Source: an uncultured Bacteroidales bacterium | Lineage (GTDB): Bacteria > Bacteroidota > Bacteroidia > Bacteroidales > F082 | Assembly (NCBI GenBank): GCA_946184615.1 | Contig: CAMHFN010000015.1 | Coordinates: 1-61,563 of the forward strand | Reading direction: 5' to 3' | Length of the DNA stretch: 61,563 nucleotides | Shown here: piece after piece, positions 61,124 through 61,563 of the stretch | Numbering within the stretch: position 1 is the first letter of the stretch | Layout of the letters: every line of letters starts with the position of its first letter | The notes under the pieces: generated by a model | The model's database searches: none | Told to the model about the DNA's origin: nothing | Seen by the model: the letters and a program-made list of their open reading frames with translations, nothing else | Position numbers and translations under genes: made by a program

Positions 61124-61318
61124 ATGAGAAGATATAAGGTTATTGAGGTAATAAGATTGTTGGAACAAGATGGATGGGAACATTGCTATACGAGAGGCGA
61201 TCATCGACAGTTTAAACACGCCACTAAGAAAGGGAAGGTAACTATACGGGGGAAGGACAGTGATACGCTAGACCAGTTTATCTTGAACAGCATCTGGAAA
61301 CAAGCAGGTTGGAAATAA
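61124..61318 (+). CDS. hicA: HicA family mRNA interferase toxin
   Basis: A 64-residue double-stranded-RNA-binding-fold toxin. It has the family pattern EVIRLLEQDGWEHCYTRGDHRQFKH with the catalytic His in RGDH, then GKVTIRGKDSDTL and ILNSIWKQAGW. ATG 61124 gives the correct family N-terminus (RRYKVIEVIRLLEQDG); an upstream ATG at 61082 falls within the promoter. It precedes hicB by 11 bases, the usual toxin-first order. Confidence 0.9.
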   Translation: MRRYKVIEVIRLLEQDGWEHCYTRGDHRQFKHATKKGKVTIRGKDSDTLDQFILNSIWKQAGWK

Positions 61319-61329
61319 TAAAGAAAACT

Positions 61330-61563
61330 ATGGATAACAAGGAAATCATCAGAGTAAGCGTCGAGTGGACCAACAAGAATTTCTGTGCTTCGCTAAGCGA
61401 CAATGTTCCGGGTGCCATTGTCATCACCGCAAAAAACATCATCGAGTTGAAACGTGAAGTTGAAGAGACCCTTAAATTCCATGTCGAGGGCATGTTAGCC
61501 GATGGAGATGAGGTCCCTCAATGGTTAGCAGAAGGGAACTACGAGTTCGATTATGACTATTTA
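61330..61563 (+). CDS. hicB: HicB family antitoxin, N-terminal part (3' end outside window)
   Basis: 78 residues visible. RVSVEWTNKNFCASLSDNVPGAIVITAKNIIELKREVEETLKFHVEGM matches the RNase-H-like fold of HicB, and WLAEGNYEFDYDYL continues the domain. The C-terminal DNA-binding part is not seen. With hicA it forms the only apparently complete toxin-antitoxin module of the window. Confidence 0.85.
   Translation, partial: MDNKEIIRVSVEWTNKNFCASLSDNVPGAIVITAKNIIELKREVEETLKFHVEGMLADGDEVPQWLAEGNYEFDYDYL

Noticed and set aside
1..61563. CRISPR arrays, tRNA or rRNA genes, insertion sequences
   Set aside because: By eye I found no regularly spaced repeats of CRISPR type, no tRNA cloverleaf, no rRNA and no transposase gene. 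Heptamer arrays have no spacers.

Overview
The window reads as a chromosomal segment of a Bacteroidales bacterium of moderate GC. The evidence is internal. Most transcription units start behind the Bacteroidetes -7 element TAnnTTTG, and Shine-Dalgarno sites are scarce. Five secreted proteins end in the type IX secretion (Por) C-terminal sorting domain. There are also a TonB-dependent receptor with a carboxypeptidase-like N-domain, FKBP/PspC/LytTR proteins of Bacteroidetes type, and a fabH-fabF-fabZ-acpP-fabG cluster. I cannot name the genus.

Layout. 1-2170: 3' part of valS, then a ~1 kb insertion bounded by a second, synonymously diverged copy of the last 16 codons of valS; it carries a lipoprotein and a truncated PIN-toxin module. 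2171-7865: slyD-type FKBP, a VWA membrane protein, a glycosyltransferase, a tsaC/Sua5-type protein and an S41 protease. 7991-18269: three consecutive gingipain-family (C25) peptidases, one with Kgp-type and two with Rgp-type active-site and S1 residues. 18281-28813: beta-CASP nuclease, hisS, hutH, two small membrane proteins, an M23 peptidase, iorB/iorA and a secreted amidase. 28923-40584: PspC/DUF5668 proteins, TonB receptor, CpeT-like protein, GH29 fucosidase, porin-like barrels, a PycB/OadA-like carboxyltransferase, a YitT protein, and a lipoprotein abutting a broken paralogous domain. 40702-47357: a reverse-order ADH-ALDH fusion, a YgiQ radical-SAM protein, a lipoprotein nicotinamidase, an EIIC-like transporter and RecX. 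47395-53517: LytTR regulator, the fatty-acid operon and a membrane AraC regulator. 53551-61563: truncated DUF6922/AbiEii pair, a 2230-residue T9SS cargo and a HicAB pair cut by the window end.

Taken together the genes suggest (inference) a proteolytic, amino-acid-fermenting lifestyle: surface Lys/Arg-directed proteases release peptides, while HutH, IorAB and the pyruvate/oxaloacetate carboxyltransferase process the products. Peptidoglycan- and glycan-active secreted enzymes add scavenging ability.

The most unusual signals are repeats. A palindromic family (arms GTAGAGACGC / GTAGGGACAC) serves between genes as terminator and apparently supplies the -33 promoter element, and also sits in frame inside the giant T9SS protein. 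A second family of tandem heptamers lies at gene junctions, inside that same protein, and exactly at the seam of the ADH-ALDH fusion.
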